Shown one piece after another: positions 32,416-44,475 of a stretch of 64,000 bases of DNA. A program made the position numbers and the translations under genes. Within the stretch, counting starts at the first letter, position 1. Each line of letters begins with the position of its first letter. The stretch spans positions 1 to 64,000 of the forward strand of contig CALYLX010000042.1 of the NCBI GenBank assembly GCA_944990035.1, in the 5' to 3' direction. The DNA comes from Clitopilus passeckerianus. Its lineage: Eukaryota > Basidiomycota > Agaricomycetes > Agaricales > Entolomataceae. The notes beneath the pieces were generated by a model that saw only the letters and a program-made list of their open reading frames with translations, was not told where the DNA came from and ran no database searches.

Positions 32416-33562
32416 CATGTTCAACGACTTTTCTCAAGTCGAGAATTCGTACACTGCCAGCAACGCAGCCTACGAACCATATGGCACACCGCCGCATTCC
32501 GGTAACTCTACTTTTGAGAATGGCTGGAGCACATCAGGTATGGCTATCAGTGATTAACCACCCATCGTCCTCTCATCGCGTCTTTTAGGCTCAAGTGCCA
32601 GGATAGGTGCTCCTCTGCCAACCCGAATGGGTCGTGGTTCGCCGACATCAAGTGATCATACCTTCTCTCATGTTGTCCGGTCTTCCGACCACCACTCAAC
32701 ACACGGTTCATACAACGCGTATGCCTCGCCCCCATACACACCCCAAGAAGGACGCCACTCCTCGTATCACGATTCGTACGGTCGACCCGTGGTCTCAACA
32801 AGACGGCAGGGAAGCGACATGACATACCAAATGCCATCTGGTCCTGGGTCAGCTCAGATTCCCGTGGGGCGAGAGAGATCAAGGTCTCAGTGGAATGGCA
32901 ACGTCAACCCACGAGAGTTGCCACAGCCGACTAGCTCTCACAACGCAAATTACGGGTGGTCATCGCCAGCAGAGAGTCAATACCTGAATCTAGATCCCCA
33001 CTGGACAGGCAATCCATCTCCCACCGCTTCCCCTGATATGACTCTTCTCGTCCCAACCAATGACTTCTCACTGGGGCATATGTCGATATCACCCCGGCTC
33101 GACTCCTCTGGGAGGCATATTTCTCCAACATCAAGTAGCTCTTCTCCTCCTTCGTCTCGCCGCGGTAGCGTCGACCATTCTGGTGGCACAGGCGTCAAGT
33201 CATGCTCTCACTGCCACGCCACATCCACTCCACTTTGGCGCCGGGAGCCGAACACCCTTCGACCACTCTGCAACGCTTGCGGTCTGTACTTGCAGCAGCG
33301 TCATAAACATCGCCCGCAAGAACTAATTGACGCCGATGCAGCAGAAGAGGCATCAGAATCCGAAGGGGAGACGTCTGGGCCCGAATGTAGCCATTGCCAT
33401 ACTCATCATACCTCCGTCTGGCGTCGAAGCAAGGAAGGCGCTCAGCTCTGTAACGCATGCGGCGTGTATGTTAGGCTGCGAGGAAAGCCTCGCCCAGTCG
33501 AGTTAAGACGCAAGAAGATCAAACCACGCACCAAACATACTCCACCTTCCACCCCCAGTTGA
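32416..33562 (+). CDS. GATA-type transcription factor with two zinc fingers
   Basis: Two exons. The first starts at ATG 32416 (MFNDFSQVENSYTASNAAYE), and the intron spans roughly 32538-32588. A long Ser/Pro/His/Tyr-rich, probably disordered N-terminal half (residues about 1-245) leads to two GATA fingers. The first is CSHCHATSTPLWRR...CNACGLYLQQRHKHRPQEL (CX2C-X18-CX2C). The second, after an acidic linker of about 30 residues, is CSHCHTHHTSVWRR...CNACGVYVRLRGKPRPVEL (CX2C-X17-CX2C), followed by a basic tail (RRKKIKPRTKH). Both fingers keep the W-R-R and CNACG residues. Two-finger fungal GATA factors include siderophore (Urbs1/Sre1-type), light and nitrogen regulators. The Cys-rich linker typical of the iron-sensing type is absent here, so I leave the pathway open. 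Confidence 0.88.
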
Positions 33563-33752
33563 GGCGCCTTGGTGACAATGTTGAATCTTCGTTAAGAAAG
33601 GGTTTATGCTAATTTATCACACTTCTCTACTCTCATCGTCATTTATTTATTAGCCTACGATATATATGGTTCTGTAGACATAGCATTGTCCTTTGTCAAT
33701 TGTACACTTACAGCACATTAGTTCTAGAATTATCAAGGCCAATCCTGCCATG

Positions 33753-34044
33753 TTAATCCTTTGACGGAGTCTGTCCGTTTCCACTCTCAAAGTCAGGGCT
33801 GATCCCAATTGTGGTAAGGATCTGCCTTCGCATCACTGGCGGAGGAATATGCTTACGAATACCAGTCAAAATCCTGTACCTGTCAAAATGGCTGATGTCC
33901 GACTGGGAAAAGCCCAGGGGGTAGAGCACCCAGTACTCCTCAGAAGATGGATAGTTATGTTTCAGAAAGATACCTGCCTTTTTCGAATTTCGCGAATAAC
34001 ATAAGGGCCTTGAAATGGGTTCGATAGCTCGGGACGCCGCCCAT
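33753..34044 (-). pseudogene. Fragmentary coding remnant
   Basis: A minus-strand stretch reads GIFLKHNYPSSEEYWVLYPL, GFSQSDISHFDRYRILTGIR and KHIPPPVMRRQILTTIGISP, ending at TAA 33753. It looks like the last exon of a real protein. Upstream, THFKALMLFAKFEKG lies in another frame, and the only joining intron would be 35 nt, which is too short. I therefore treat it as a 3' fragment of a lost or rearranged gene of unknown function. Confidence 0.3.
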
Positions 34045-35428
34045 ACAATTGCTATCGGCCGTTAGAGTGCCGCAGCAAAGCGAAATATTTCCTGCAGGAC
34101 TACGTCTTCACTCGTCGTCGGATAAAATAATATCCTCGCGTACTAGAGATAAACATCGGTGCGGTTGGGTGACAAAGCTCAGAATCTTATTGACACTCAC
34201 AGAGGAACACCATGCCGTAAACAGCCCCACAGCGTCGTGTAAGCTGCGCAATATTCAATGTTCGCCCGGTCTCTTAATGATTCCTACGAAAGCGGCTAGG
34301 CAACCGCAGTGCGCAGGGATACAACTTGTAGACAGCGCAATATCATTTCCTCGAACGCGACAGGCACTACTGAAGAATTTGAATCGCATGAATTTCTTGT
34401 GCACCATGCGCCACGGAAACTCCGCACCAGCGGTAAGGCCTTGATTATTCAAGCCTTAGATCGCCAATCGAACACGGAGTGCCGATACTTAATTCCCACC
34501 TTTAACAGATCACCATAGGTCAGATCAACGGGCTAAATAAACCGCGAAGATGACGGCGTGAAGGGAAAGAAAGTAAATTTCCAGGGGATTTACCCTGCTG
34601 AGAATTTCAACCTAGATACCACAATGACTCGCTGCCGTGTGGCATGCTTGGCTTGTATATCATTGTGAACCAAACTAAATCAGCGAATATCGGAATAATA
34701 GTCAATTCAGCTGTAAGCTCGATTTCCCCCTAGTCGTCCTGACAGCAGCAATGGTTCTTGACATAGCTCACGGTAGAGATGTCATGTCAATGGGCACATG
34801 GATCACATTTGGTGTCCATGCAAGCGAGTAAGCTGCTTCATCGACGACTCTATGGGCCGTCATGAACGGGAAGGAGCGTGCTCCCGCACATGCACGAGTG
34901 AGAGATATTACAATTCCATGTTTCAGCAAGAGTTTAATGGGCCCGTCACGAGGCCCTCCATCCGATTGATGATAACAGGTGGATTGATTATAGCAGAGAT
35001 GGGCCACATAGCAATTTATCCCTCCAGAGGTCTATCCATCCGTTCGGTGACTAAAGTTTGCAGGCTACAGGTGCTTCAGTAGTGGTGGCATGTTTCGAAC
35101 CGCCTCTGCAGGGCCTGACCAGATTAAGACCCCCCAGCTAGCGATGATCGCATCCAATTGAAGGCGTCAACAAAGGTAATTTCTCAAGATCTGCAGCGCC
35201 TGAACGTGAGATATTGTCCTACTGAAGGCAAAGGCTTGGGCTGAGTCGCCAAAGCTCAAGGCAGTACAAATTGAAGCTGAAGCTATGCGGTGATTTGGCA
35301 GTGATCATGACGAAATCGCCGTCCCGCCACGATAGGTTTTAGACTCCGACATGATCTCCCAAAATTTCCGGATTGGAGCTCATCGATAGTTTTGAGCGGC
35401 ATTTGGATTCTCAGCTTATACCACCACC
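34045..35428. other. Intergenic, no gene recognised
   Basis: About 1.4 kb upstream of ARB1. Both strands carry only short frames without domain or splice support. Confidence 0.4.
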
Positions 35429-37887
35429 ATGGCACCCTCAGCTTCAAAACAGAAAAGGTTGGCAGAGAAAGCAGCGAAGAAGAATGCTTCCCTAGCGACG
35501 AACGCAACTTCCTCGTCGACGACGCCGTCAGGATCAGTCAACGGTGGAAGTGCTATAAACACTCCGCTAACCAGCAATAGCGCTGCGGCCAGCACAGATG
35601 ACCTCTCGGCTATGGCCAAGCTCAACATGGCGACCGATAGGTTTGACCTGGTGCCATATCTCATCGATTTGTATGGCTGATCTGGTTCCAGGAGTGCTAC
35701 AGGTGTCCTCATATCCGATGTCAAAGGCAGGGACATCAAGATTGATTCCTATACATTGTCCTTCCATGGTCGACTGCTTATCGAGAACGCGGAGATAGCT
35801 CTCAATTACGGGCAGAGATATGGTTTGCTGGGAGAGAACGGGTCCGGAAAAGTGAGTACGCCAAGCCCCGCTGTCATGATCATCGAGCTGACAATTTCTT
35901 CCACTAGTCCACATTCCTTCAATCGATAGCAGAGCGCGACATTGAGATCCCGCAACATATTGATATCTACCTTGTGCGAGGCGAGGCAGAGCCGTCAGAT
36001 ATTAACGCTGTCGACTTTATCATTGCCTCGGCTAAGGACAAGGTGGCACGGCTCGAGGCTTACATTGAAGAGCTTTCAACATCTGATGATGTTGATGAAG
36101 TTGCGCTCGAGACGGCCTACGAAGAGCTTGAGGAGCTCGATCCCAACACCTTCGAAGCGAAAGCTAGCAGCATCCTCCACGGTCTTGGTTTCTCCCAAGC
36201 GATGATGAGGAAGCCCACAAAAGATATGTCTGGCGGTTGGCGAATGCGTGTTGCTCTTGCTCGAGCATTATTCGTTAAGCCTCATCTTCTCGTCCTCGAC
36301 GAGCCCACCAATCACCTGGATCTCGGCGCTGTCGTATGGCTGGAAGCATACCTATCGACTTACAACCACATTTTGGTCGTTACGTCACACTCCCAGGACT
36401 TTATGGACAGTGTGTGCACGAACATCATGGATTTGACGACGAAAAAGAAGCTGGTCTATTACACGGGAAACTATACGACATACGTCAAGACGAAGCAGGA
36501 GAACGAAGTCAACCAAATGAAGGCGTATAACAAGCAACAGGAAGAAATTGCTCACATAAAGAAGTACGCTTCTCCTCCCTCCTCCCCCTCTTCGTCAACG
36601 CTCATTCTTCACGAATAGGTTCATCGCGTCAGCAGGAACCTATGCCAATCTCGTTCGTCAGGCAAAGTCGAAACAAAAGATCATCGACAAGATGGAGGCA
36701 GCTGGCCTCGTCGAGAAGATTGAGACTCCCAAGCAACTTCGGTAATTGGCTATCGTTCTCTATCCCACCTTCCATTCATTCACCTTGCTTGGTAGTTTCC
36801 ATTTTGAAGACATCGCGAAATTACCCCCACCTATTCTGGCATTTGACGATGTTGCGTTCTCATACTCTGGGAAGAAAGAGGACTATCTTTACCAGCATCT
36901 GTCCTTTGGTATAGAGTGAGTACCGACAGCGTATTGTCTCAAGCTCGTGCTTACCCCCCTTATTCAAGTATGGATTCACGAGTCGCCATCCTTGGTGCTA
37001 ATGGTGCTGGAAAATCGACTCTTCTGCACCTCATTACAGGTGTGCTTCAACCGGTCGAAGGCACGATCTCGAAGCATACCTCCCTCAAGCTCGCTAAATA
37101 TTCCCAACATTCTGCTGATCAGCTTCCCTACGATTCCAGCCCCATAGAATACTTCCAGGCAATATTCAGGGAAAAATATCCTGAAAAGGACCTTCAGGTT
37201 AGTCTCGACCGCCACTTGTGACTTTATTCGATCTTGACACTATCTATCAGGCATGGCGATCTCAACTCGGGCGATTTGGTCTCTCGGGAGCCCACCAAAC
37301 CTCACCCATCAAGCAGCTATCAGACGGCCTTCGGAATCGGTATGTAATGAACACTTTCTTGTGTATGGTTTGCTTAAAGATTATCACAGTGTCGTTTTCG
37401 CTCAGCTCGCCATGGAGCATCCCCATATCCTTCTATTGGGTATGTGATGATTCCCGATGCTCCTTTCAATTAAATATTCATAGCGACCTTCTTTAGACGA
37501 GCCCACGAACCATCTTGACATGGCTTCTATCGATGCTCTCGCTTTGGCAATCAAGGAATTCGAGGGAGGCGTCGTCATCGTTTCGCATGACTTCCGTGAG
37601 TTTATGATAGAGCGTCTTCTCTTCCTATCTTAATGCTGACTCGCGTTATCCAGGCCTCATCTCCCAAGTTGCGGAAGAGCTTTGGGAGGTTGCAGACAAA
37701 ACCATCAAGAATCTCACCAAACGTGACATTAGTATCGTGGATTATAAACGAAATCTGGTCAAACAGAGTATGTACTTCGATTTTCATCTCTTGAAGCCGA
37801 GCATTAACCGTTATGCGTTATGTAGGTAACGCTGCTATCGAGAAGGCAAAACTGTTCTCAAAAACCGCGCCAAAAGGGAAAACCTAA
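35429..37887 (+). CDS. ARB1: ABC-F ATPase, Arb1/ABCF2 family
   Basis: ATG 35429 (ccaccaccatgg context) begins [20 protein letters not shown], a Lys/Ala-rich then Ser/Thr-rich lead. Two ABC cassettes follow with no membrane segments. Cassette 1 has Walker [22 protein letters not shown] split by an intron, signature [16 protein letters not shown], and Walker [21 protein letters not shown]. Cassette 2 has [16 protein letters not shown], the Arb1-type signature [17 protein letters not shown], and [19 protein letters not shown] with [20 protein letters not shown]. About ten introns interrupt the gene. Arb1/ABCF2 ATPases shuttle between nucleus and cytoplasm and act in 40S and 60S ribosome biogenesis. 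LSDG in place of LSGG in the second signature is normal for this family. Confidence 0.95.
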
Positions 37888-38160
37888 GGTGCCTCACACC
37901 CGTGTATCGCGTCCTTAGTAGATCTCTTCCATTCAGCCTTCCATATTAGTAGTAGAACTATCCCACAATTGTTTACGCATCATGTCATCCTCATGCACAT
38001 AACCAGTAATAGGCTATCGACTTCTATTCTGTCGGATTGAATACACTCGCGCGAGGAACTCGTAAATGGGGCAATTCTTCTGTCGGACTTGTGTGGTATT
38101 GACGGACGAGTTGTGGCGGTTGCAAATTTGCATCGGAGGGTAAAAATACGTATTGTTCGA

Positions 38161-39721
38161 TCACAGGAAGTAATCTGCTGGAGGTCGCTTTGCTGGAATT
38201 GATTGAACATCCTGAATCAAAGTTGACGGTTAGCATGAGTACTATATGCCTTCAAGTAACGTACCAGTGGTGCATGTTGGAAAACCTTGTATTCCTGGCT
38301 GAGGTGATCATCCAGCTGAAGGATAGAAGCGACATTGCCGCATCTAGAGGCGAGTAATGAGACCACATTGGATAGAACGGAGGATGGGGCCCAGGAAATT
38401 AATTGCCCACTTTCGTCACGACGGAAGCAAACTTTCCTCGAGACGCCACCACGAGGGCACGTCAAAAAACAGGTGATCGTGGACGAGGTAACAAATACGT
38501 CTAATTAGATTCACGAGTACCAGGGACTCACCGGTAACAGTAATTGGGTGCACTCCAAACGGTGACTATTGTTCGATCGAACATTAACTTGTAACCCTCC
38601 ATGGCTAGTTGATGAGCTCTGGCAATGAGGTCTATCGCGTTCTGGTGGGCAAACTGTTTGGTGATGTCGGCCCCGAAGAGAAAGCCAGCACCACGAGGTG
38701 AAAGGCCCCAGCCCGAAATGTCTATGGCCAGGATTAGTATAGCTGCAAGGCGATCGCAAATCCTAAATTACCATCGGGGTCTGACCAAAGGAGGTCACAC
38801 ATAGGGCCATCGTGAGGCACTTCCTGTTTCCGATCTATAGCACGAATCTAAGGGTCAACTGTCAACCGAAAGTGGCGTTCCTCACAGAGGGAAGTTGCTT
38901 ACCTCGTCGATGCTATGAAGATTCGGACTCAATCCTCCATGGACACAGAACACACGCCCATCGACGATAGCTCCTAGGGCAAGGTAGTCAAAAACCTCAC
39001 AACACCATCGCCACACGTTCGAGCTCCCGTATTTCCTTTGGCATTCATCGTAGAAGCCATAGACTTGAGTGATCTGTCGCGACTCGTGGTTTCCACGAAT
39101 GAGGGTTATTCTTTCTGGGTACCGGACTTTCAGCGCCAGCAGCAGGAGGAACGTTTCGACACTGTAAAAACCCCGATCAACAAAATCCCCTGCAAAGAGA
39201 TTAGATTCCAGCAAGAGAGGGCGTAGTGGATACGCGTGATTGATTCCAGGGGAAACTATACGGACCCATGAACAGATAATTGGTCTCTGGGCAGGCGCCG
39301 CCCACTTTGAAGAGTTCCATTAAATCAAAGAACTGTCCGTGAATATCTCCACAAATCTTCGGAGTGAAAGAAAAGCCCCACAACCAGGAACATTTGTCGA
39401 CGGTCAGGTACATCCATAGCTCAGGTGACAAGAAGTCATTCGCACCGTTACTGGAGAATCAACCACCTGGACATTTCCCTCCTCAATAAGGATTTCCCGT
39501 GCTTTCAGGCAGAGCCTCTTGACCTGCTCTTCAGAGATAGGCTCACATCGTGTAAGTTGTTCAATCTGTCTGAGACGGTATTGGCCGTGGCATGGTTTTG
39601 AAATGACGTTCGAAATGAAGAAAGCGGCCACAGGTGTTGGTGAAACGTGCTCAAAATTCAGTGCTCGTCCTCGTAGACCTATACCGCCGACAGAAGCTCA
39701 CCTATCGAGGTCGCTAGGCAT
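38161..39721 (-). CDS. PPH3: Protein phosphatase 4 catalytic subunit
   Basis: The first exon is only MPSDLDR (ATG 39721), followed by an unusually long intron of about 130 nt. The protein then reads [174 protein letters not shown] and [20 protein letters not shown]. It ends PPADYFL. The GDXHG, GDXVDRG and GNHE metal-binding motifs are complete, and the DYFL tail is the methylated PP2A-family terminus. [20 protein letters not shown] and the tail match PP4 better than PP2A or Sit4. It acts in DNA-damage checkpoint recovery and is convergent with ARB1. Confidence 0.92.
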
Positions 39722-40146
39722 GTCAGGGTAGAAGAATATTGGCGAAATGAATGTACGTGTTGAAGTGCGATGTATAGATAACACTCGGTGAACGATGTTG
39801 ATGTCGATGAAGCAATGAAACACTTGTCAATTGCGATCAACCAGGGTCCACCACCAAATTTGGGAATCTCAAAGTTTCTTCCAGTAAGGAACGCCAGAAC
39901 ATGGGAAAACCGATTAAATAGTTCCATTGAAATCTCCGTATGGCACATTAGAGTTTAAACGTTTACTAGTAGGTCAATAGGTATGAACAAAGGATATATG
40001 TAAGCTATGCACAGAGAAAGTGAAATGCAGTTTGTGAATCCGAGGGTAGTACAAGTATTACAATATTGAGTTTAGAAGCACAGCGACAGGTGGGGACGAA
40101 TAAGCTTAAAGCACGAACTGATATCTACAAGGCGAGAGCGAATGAG
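39722..40146. other. Intergenic: PP4 promoter and 3' flank of the zinc-finger gene
   Basis: No gene or repeat was recognised. Both neighbouring genes lie on the minus strand. Confidence 0.4.
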
Positions 40147-41579
40147 TTACTGAACAAGAGCACCTACGCCTTTCCGCATCCCACTTTCTGCCTTCCAGTT
40201 GTTCATAGCCATCGGGTGATGGTAGGAAGAGTAGTCGTTCGGCATTGAATGTGCGTGATGCATGTACGATCCATTAGAGTGGGGCTCAGGGTGTCGTTCA
40301 TCCCGGCGGTTATAGCGGGGCTCCTGGATGGGGGCCAAGGTAGGAGGAGGCGAGTCGAATCGCGAGGAATGCTGTTGCACATTGACGGTAGAATATGCGG
40401 AATGCATCATCTGACCGTTAGATAGACCATGGTCAGCCATCATGCCGTTATTCTGATGGTGATAGCTGTGCTGTTCTTCGTGGTAGGGGTATGACGGAGT
40501 CGCGGGGTTGGAAGCATGTGAAGAGACAGAGTGAGATGAAGCAGGCGATGCAGGTCCAGCGCTATGAGGCTGGTTTTGGGAGTATGTTTGAGGATGTGAG
40601 ATATGAGATATTGAGTGCCGCGACGTGATTGGGGTCGGGTTCGGGCTGTCGTGGTGATGCTGGGGGTGGAGTGATGAAGTGTTGATGTGCGGAAGGGAAG
40701 CATGATAAGATCCATGCGCATTAGAGTACGATGAGAAAGACCCCGACGAGTTATTCGAGTGGGATAGGTTGTTCGTATGAACATAGGTGAAACCAGTATT
40801 CTGAGACTGATCTTGGTAAGTCGATGGACCGTTACGGTAGGAGTACCCATTCATGTTTTGGGTGGTATTATGAGAGGGGGCAAGAGGATGCCCGGAGGAG
40901 TTGTAGACCGCTTCAGGTGATCCAGACGACCTGGGAACATTTGAGGGCGGAAGGTGAGCAGTCGCTGGCAGGGTAGCTTGAGCAAGGGGTGGGGGCGAGT
41001 CAGGTGCGGGGGAATGCTGAGCGTAAATACGGGCTTGCTCGAGTGCTGGGGGGGACGACAATGGGGGTGGAGATGCGGGCGCCTCAACAGCTGGCGAAGG
41101 TGCTGTGTTCCTCTTGTTTGAACCATTCATGGCCCGGGTGATGGCAGAGCGAGTTGAACTTCGCCTGGAACCTGGTGATAGGTGGATGCGATAACTGGAG
41201 GAGGGGTATGAGGGGATGCAAACGAGGGATGTTTGCGATTAACTTACTGTTGCTGAAGGTTATCCTGGCGAGAGCACCGTGTCTCGCAACCGGGGAATGG
41301 ACACTTGTGGTTCCTTTCGCCGGTGTGTACCCGTGAGTGACGGGCTAGGTGGCCACTTGTACTAAATGGTCGCTCGCACGTCGGGCAGACATGCTTTTTC
41401 TTCTGAGCAGAAGCATTCGCGTTAACGTTAGAAGAAGACTGAGTTGACGAAGTAGGTGTCGAGGCAGAAGACGTTGGAGGCGGCGAAGGAGTGTTAGAGC
41501 CAGCAGGATACTGAGAATTGCTGCCAGGAGAGTAGCCAGACTGATACGTCGAATGCTTTGTCGACTCGGCTCGAGGCAT
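40147..41579 (-). CDS. C2H2 zinc-finger transcription factor, Nrg1-like
   Basis: Two exons, with ATG at 41579. A Ser/Thr/Pro-rich lead precedes two adjacent fingers. The first is KKKHVCPTCERPFSTSGHLA then RHSRVHTGERNHKC (CX2C...HX4H); the second is CPFPGCETRCSRQDNLQQ, completed across the intron as HYRIHLSPGSRR (CX4C). The pair with the SGHLARH and RQDNLQQH contact helices is characteristic of Nrg1/Nrg2-type repressors and relatives in basidiomycetes. The remaining 330 residues are His/Ser/Pro/Asn-rich and probably disordered. Nrg proteins repress glucose- and pH-controlled genes; its role here is inferred by family only. Confidence 0.85.
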
Positions 41580-43016
41580 TAGACGACGATGAGGGTAGGA
41601 GCTAGGGAAAAACTTGGGGAAAAGGGACAGAAAATGGTACCCTGGAAGAGGGCAGGAAATTAGGCGCGGTTATGAGGGATCGCTATGTTTGTCTTGGCTC
41701 AGCCACATGTACGTAAGAAACACCATGTGAACTAACCAAATTGCACCAAAGAGAGATGTCTGAATTTAGACTTTTCCAACGGCATTTGTCGCCAATTTCG
41801 TGGAATTCCCGCTTCCTTTCCTTTTCCGGCGCTAATCCGTGACTTTCGAAGTCTTCTTTTTTGGCACGTGGCAACCAATTTCCTCCCGTCACCGCCGGTT
41901 ATCATTTTCCTCCTCATGTTTTCCGCGCTTTTCTTGTCAGTTTATATCCAAAATATTACAACCGTCCAACAGTCTCGTAGATGCACTTCACGTTCTCTCC
42001 CTCATTTTACAACTACACGTAAAATTTCACAACATTCATCACTCGTTCCTGTTGCAGTCTTACCGATTCAAGTAGCCACACCTACCGTACTAAACTCCTT
42101 TGGGGACTGAAACGACATATTTCAAATCAGCTCCATTGGTATCTCCATCAACTCCGATCACCTATCGACAATTGTAGGCGTCGCCGTCGTATCCTTCTGC
42201 CAATTCCAACTCAACACGCTAATACTAAACTGTATTCATGTCCGAAAAATCGTCCCACGGAACCGGTGCTCACTTGATGGCGGTAGCAAGATTCCTGGGC
42301 TGAGCGCAGTAATTATTCGCCCGCAAGACCTCATTTTCATTCATCTTCGTCAGAAAAGTCATTTCGGGACTGAGAACCAATGACTACATCTCTCGCAAAG
42401 ACTTGTCAGGGTATACTATCATGAACCCTGATCGCTCTGTAAGGGTAACGAGTTTGATTGCCTCGAGAAGATCTGAACCCTCGATTATCCCTATTCCTGA
42501 CGAGGCCTTGCAACATTCCGCGACATTCTCCTCCCTCCCTCCATATTTCAAGTTCCAAGTCCCTCCAGCATGATTTTCTCTATCGTAGAACCCCAACGCA
42601 CACCAGAAATTGTCGGGCGTGTGTCCGACTCGGATCCTCTCTCGCAAATCGAAGTGCTTGAAGAAAATGATGGAGGCATTTTTGGGTTCAATTGCCGCCT
42701 GCGCCTTCGATCTAGGGTTAGCCAGATTGTGGGGCGTGACCTTCCCTTGCAGTGCCTTTCACCAAGGCACCCTCGGTTCGGCATGTAGTGTTACTGCTTC
42801 GGGGATGGCAACGTGATACTGACTGAGCTTTCGCTGGCCAGAGCGCAGCTCCCCAGTCTGTGCCGCATGGAAAGTTCGAAAGTATCCTGTATTCAATTGA
42901 CCTGCCGTCTGCCGTACTACATGCACTCGAATCTAATTTTTCCTCCTTGCCTCCTTGCCCATCGCAGCAACAGCAACGTGCAGATCCTTGTAGCACTAGG
43001 CACTTAGCGACGCCTT
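41580..43016. other. Long intergenic region upstream of the zinc-finger gene
   Basis: About 1.4 kb. Frames of 60-90 codons exist on both strands around 42384-42790 but have no domain or splice support. It probably holds the regulatory region of the zinc-finger gene and the 3' UTR of the small gene at 43017. Confidence 0.35.
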
Positions 43017-43311
43017 TCAAGGCGTGTGCCGCTCCCGAATTGACAAAGATTTGATAACGTTGCCGAATGCATCGGGTTTCGTGCGGCGTGGGCGCGATAG
43101 CAAGAAGTTGGCGAGAGACTGACAGATTGAGGGAATAACACTGAATTCTGCTCTGAGTCTCCGATGCCTTTCCTACTCTGTTGTATGTTGGGCTGCAACT
43201 CCGCGGGTTTCCATCAAATGTAGAGAAGTTTGAGAGATCGGCGAACCCTGGCTCGAGGACTCGAATACCCGTGGTGCTTGCCGCCTTCTGATCAGACTTT
43301 GAAGCAGACAT
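43017..43311 (-). CDS. Small hypothetical protein, two exons
   Basis: ATG 43311 starts MSASKSDQKAASTTGIRVLE, PGFADLSNFSTFDGNPR and SCSPTYNR. A 58-nt intron (43119-43176, gtagga...gtcag) joins in phase to SLANFLLSRPRRTKPDAFG then NVIKSLSIRERHTP and TGA. The product has 78 residues, is basic toward the C-terminus and has no membrane segment or recognised domain. Support rests on the in-phase intron with good borders and the end shortly after it. Read-through without splicing gives a longer but compositionally odd frame. Confidence 0.4.
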
Positions 43312-44237
43312 TTAGGGATATGTAGATCACCACTTTCAACTGCGGGCACAGAGCTTCATTGTTGCAACGTACCGCGGTATCCTGGAGATTAGTAGCAGCT
43401 TAGCCGGCGGTGAATTCGGGGTAGAGTTCGAGAGTTGTCCGACGAGTTGAGGCCAAGGTTGAGGTGACACCGACTGATTTAATCAGACTGGAGTGAAATT
43501 GTAATCGTGATCTGTTCATTGGAGAAGTTCAACAAACATGGTGGTTGATTCACCACGCCATTATTTATTCATTGATTGGAAATGATGCACGGATTCCAAC
43601 TTTGCTGAGAAGACCGCAAGTGGAATGAAGTTGTTAGCTACATGAGCCGAAACCATAGCCGACCAACAGCAGCGAAGGATTCGAAGGCGGCTAGATAATG
43701 ACAGGCCATGTATGAACTTGAACACCACTCGGAAGCACACATGAGCTTTCAGAAGTACGTTCAACAATTAGAGCGGAGCTCCAATTGGTCATCAAATCTG
43801 CAAATCCAGCCACCCCAAATCCAAGTATTGCAGAGCGGATAGAGGGGCATTCTCTTGGTAACATCATAATAGATAGGCACTGGGAAACAATCAATCAACA
43901 TATAGGAATGAATTTTGAAATGCCTTGACTTCAAGGTGAAATATATTGTAGTAACAACTTAAGCCTACTGGCCATCAGCAAAAGAAAATCACACCTTAAG
44001 GTAAGGCATACCACAAGTGCACTCACAGGTGACTCAGATCCTTACTTGCGGGTAGGGAGAACTACAAATGTCATACCTGGACTCTTGAGGATCCGTACTC
44101 ACGAGTCATTCAAACTCACGGATCCTCTAACCATGGGTCAGCAAGTACTCACAAGTAACCTACTAATACGGATATACACAAGTACTTACAGGTATACCCA
44201 CAGGTACCCATTGATACGAGAGAGAAAATATGTATAT
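43312..44237. other. Boundary between gene space and the transposon nest
   Basis: No gene was recognised. From about 43990 to 44225 the sequence is rich in short variants of acaagtact, caggtaccc and tactcac in both orientations. This fits the subterminal repeat zone of the hAT element whose transposase end follows. I could not place a terminal inverted repeat or target duplication. Confidence 0.35.
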
Positions 44238-44475
44238 TCATTCGATAACTATAGGGTCTACATCAGTAGTGACAATCTCCTTGCCCTTGCCCTTCCCGGT
44301 CCTCTTCGACTTGTCCTTGAATACTGACAGGATTTTATCCCAAGGGATAAGGTCAATAGGGCAGTCCACCCATGAACCAATGACCGTGGCGGCATGAGTT
44401 GAGTCTTCCAATAAAGAGCGTCGCATCTTGGAGACAGTGAGGCCACCCCGCGAGAAGGCATGTTCATAGTGAAAT
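44238..44475 (-). mobile_element. hAT transposase C-terminal fragment
   Basis: The minus frame reads HAFSRGGLTVSKMRRSLLED, STHAATVIGSWVDCPIDLIP, WDKILSVFKDKSKRTGKGKG and ends at 44238. AFSRGGLTVS...R.SL and the VFKDKSKR end are the C-terminal hAT dimerisation region found in basidiomycete transposases. Sequence before AFSRGG no longer fits the family, so the transposase is cut at about 44475, where the copia remnant begins. Only the dimerisation end survives and no catalytic residues remain. Confidence 0.7.

Noticed and set aside
31757..32497. 246-codon minus frame as a protein-coding gene
   Set aside because: No recognisable domain, no splice logic, and it runs antisense through the start of a solid GATA gene. 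It is kept only as an observation.
44030..44225. A CRISPR-like array in the short-repeat zone
   Set aside because: The repeats are short, irregular and in both orientations, and the DNA is eukaryotic. They fit transposon subterminal repeats instead.
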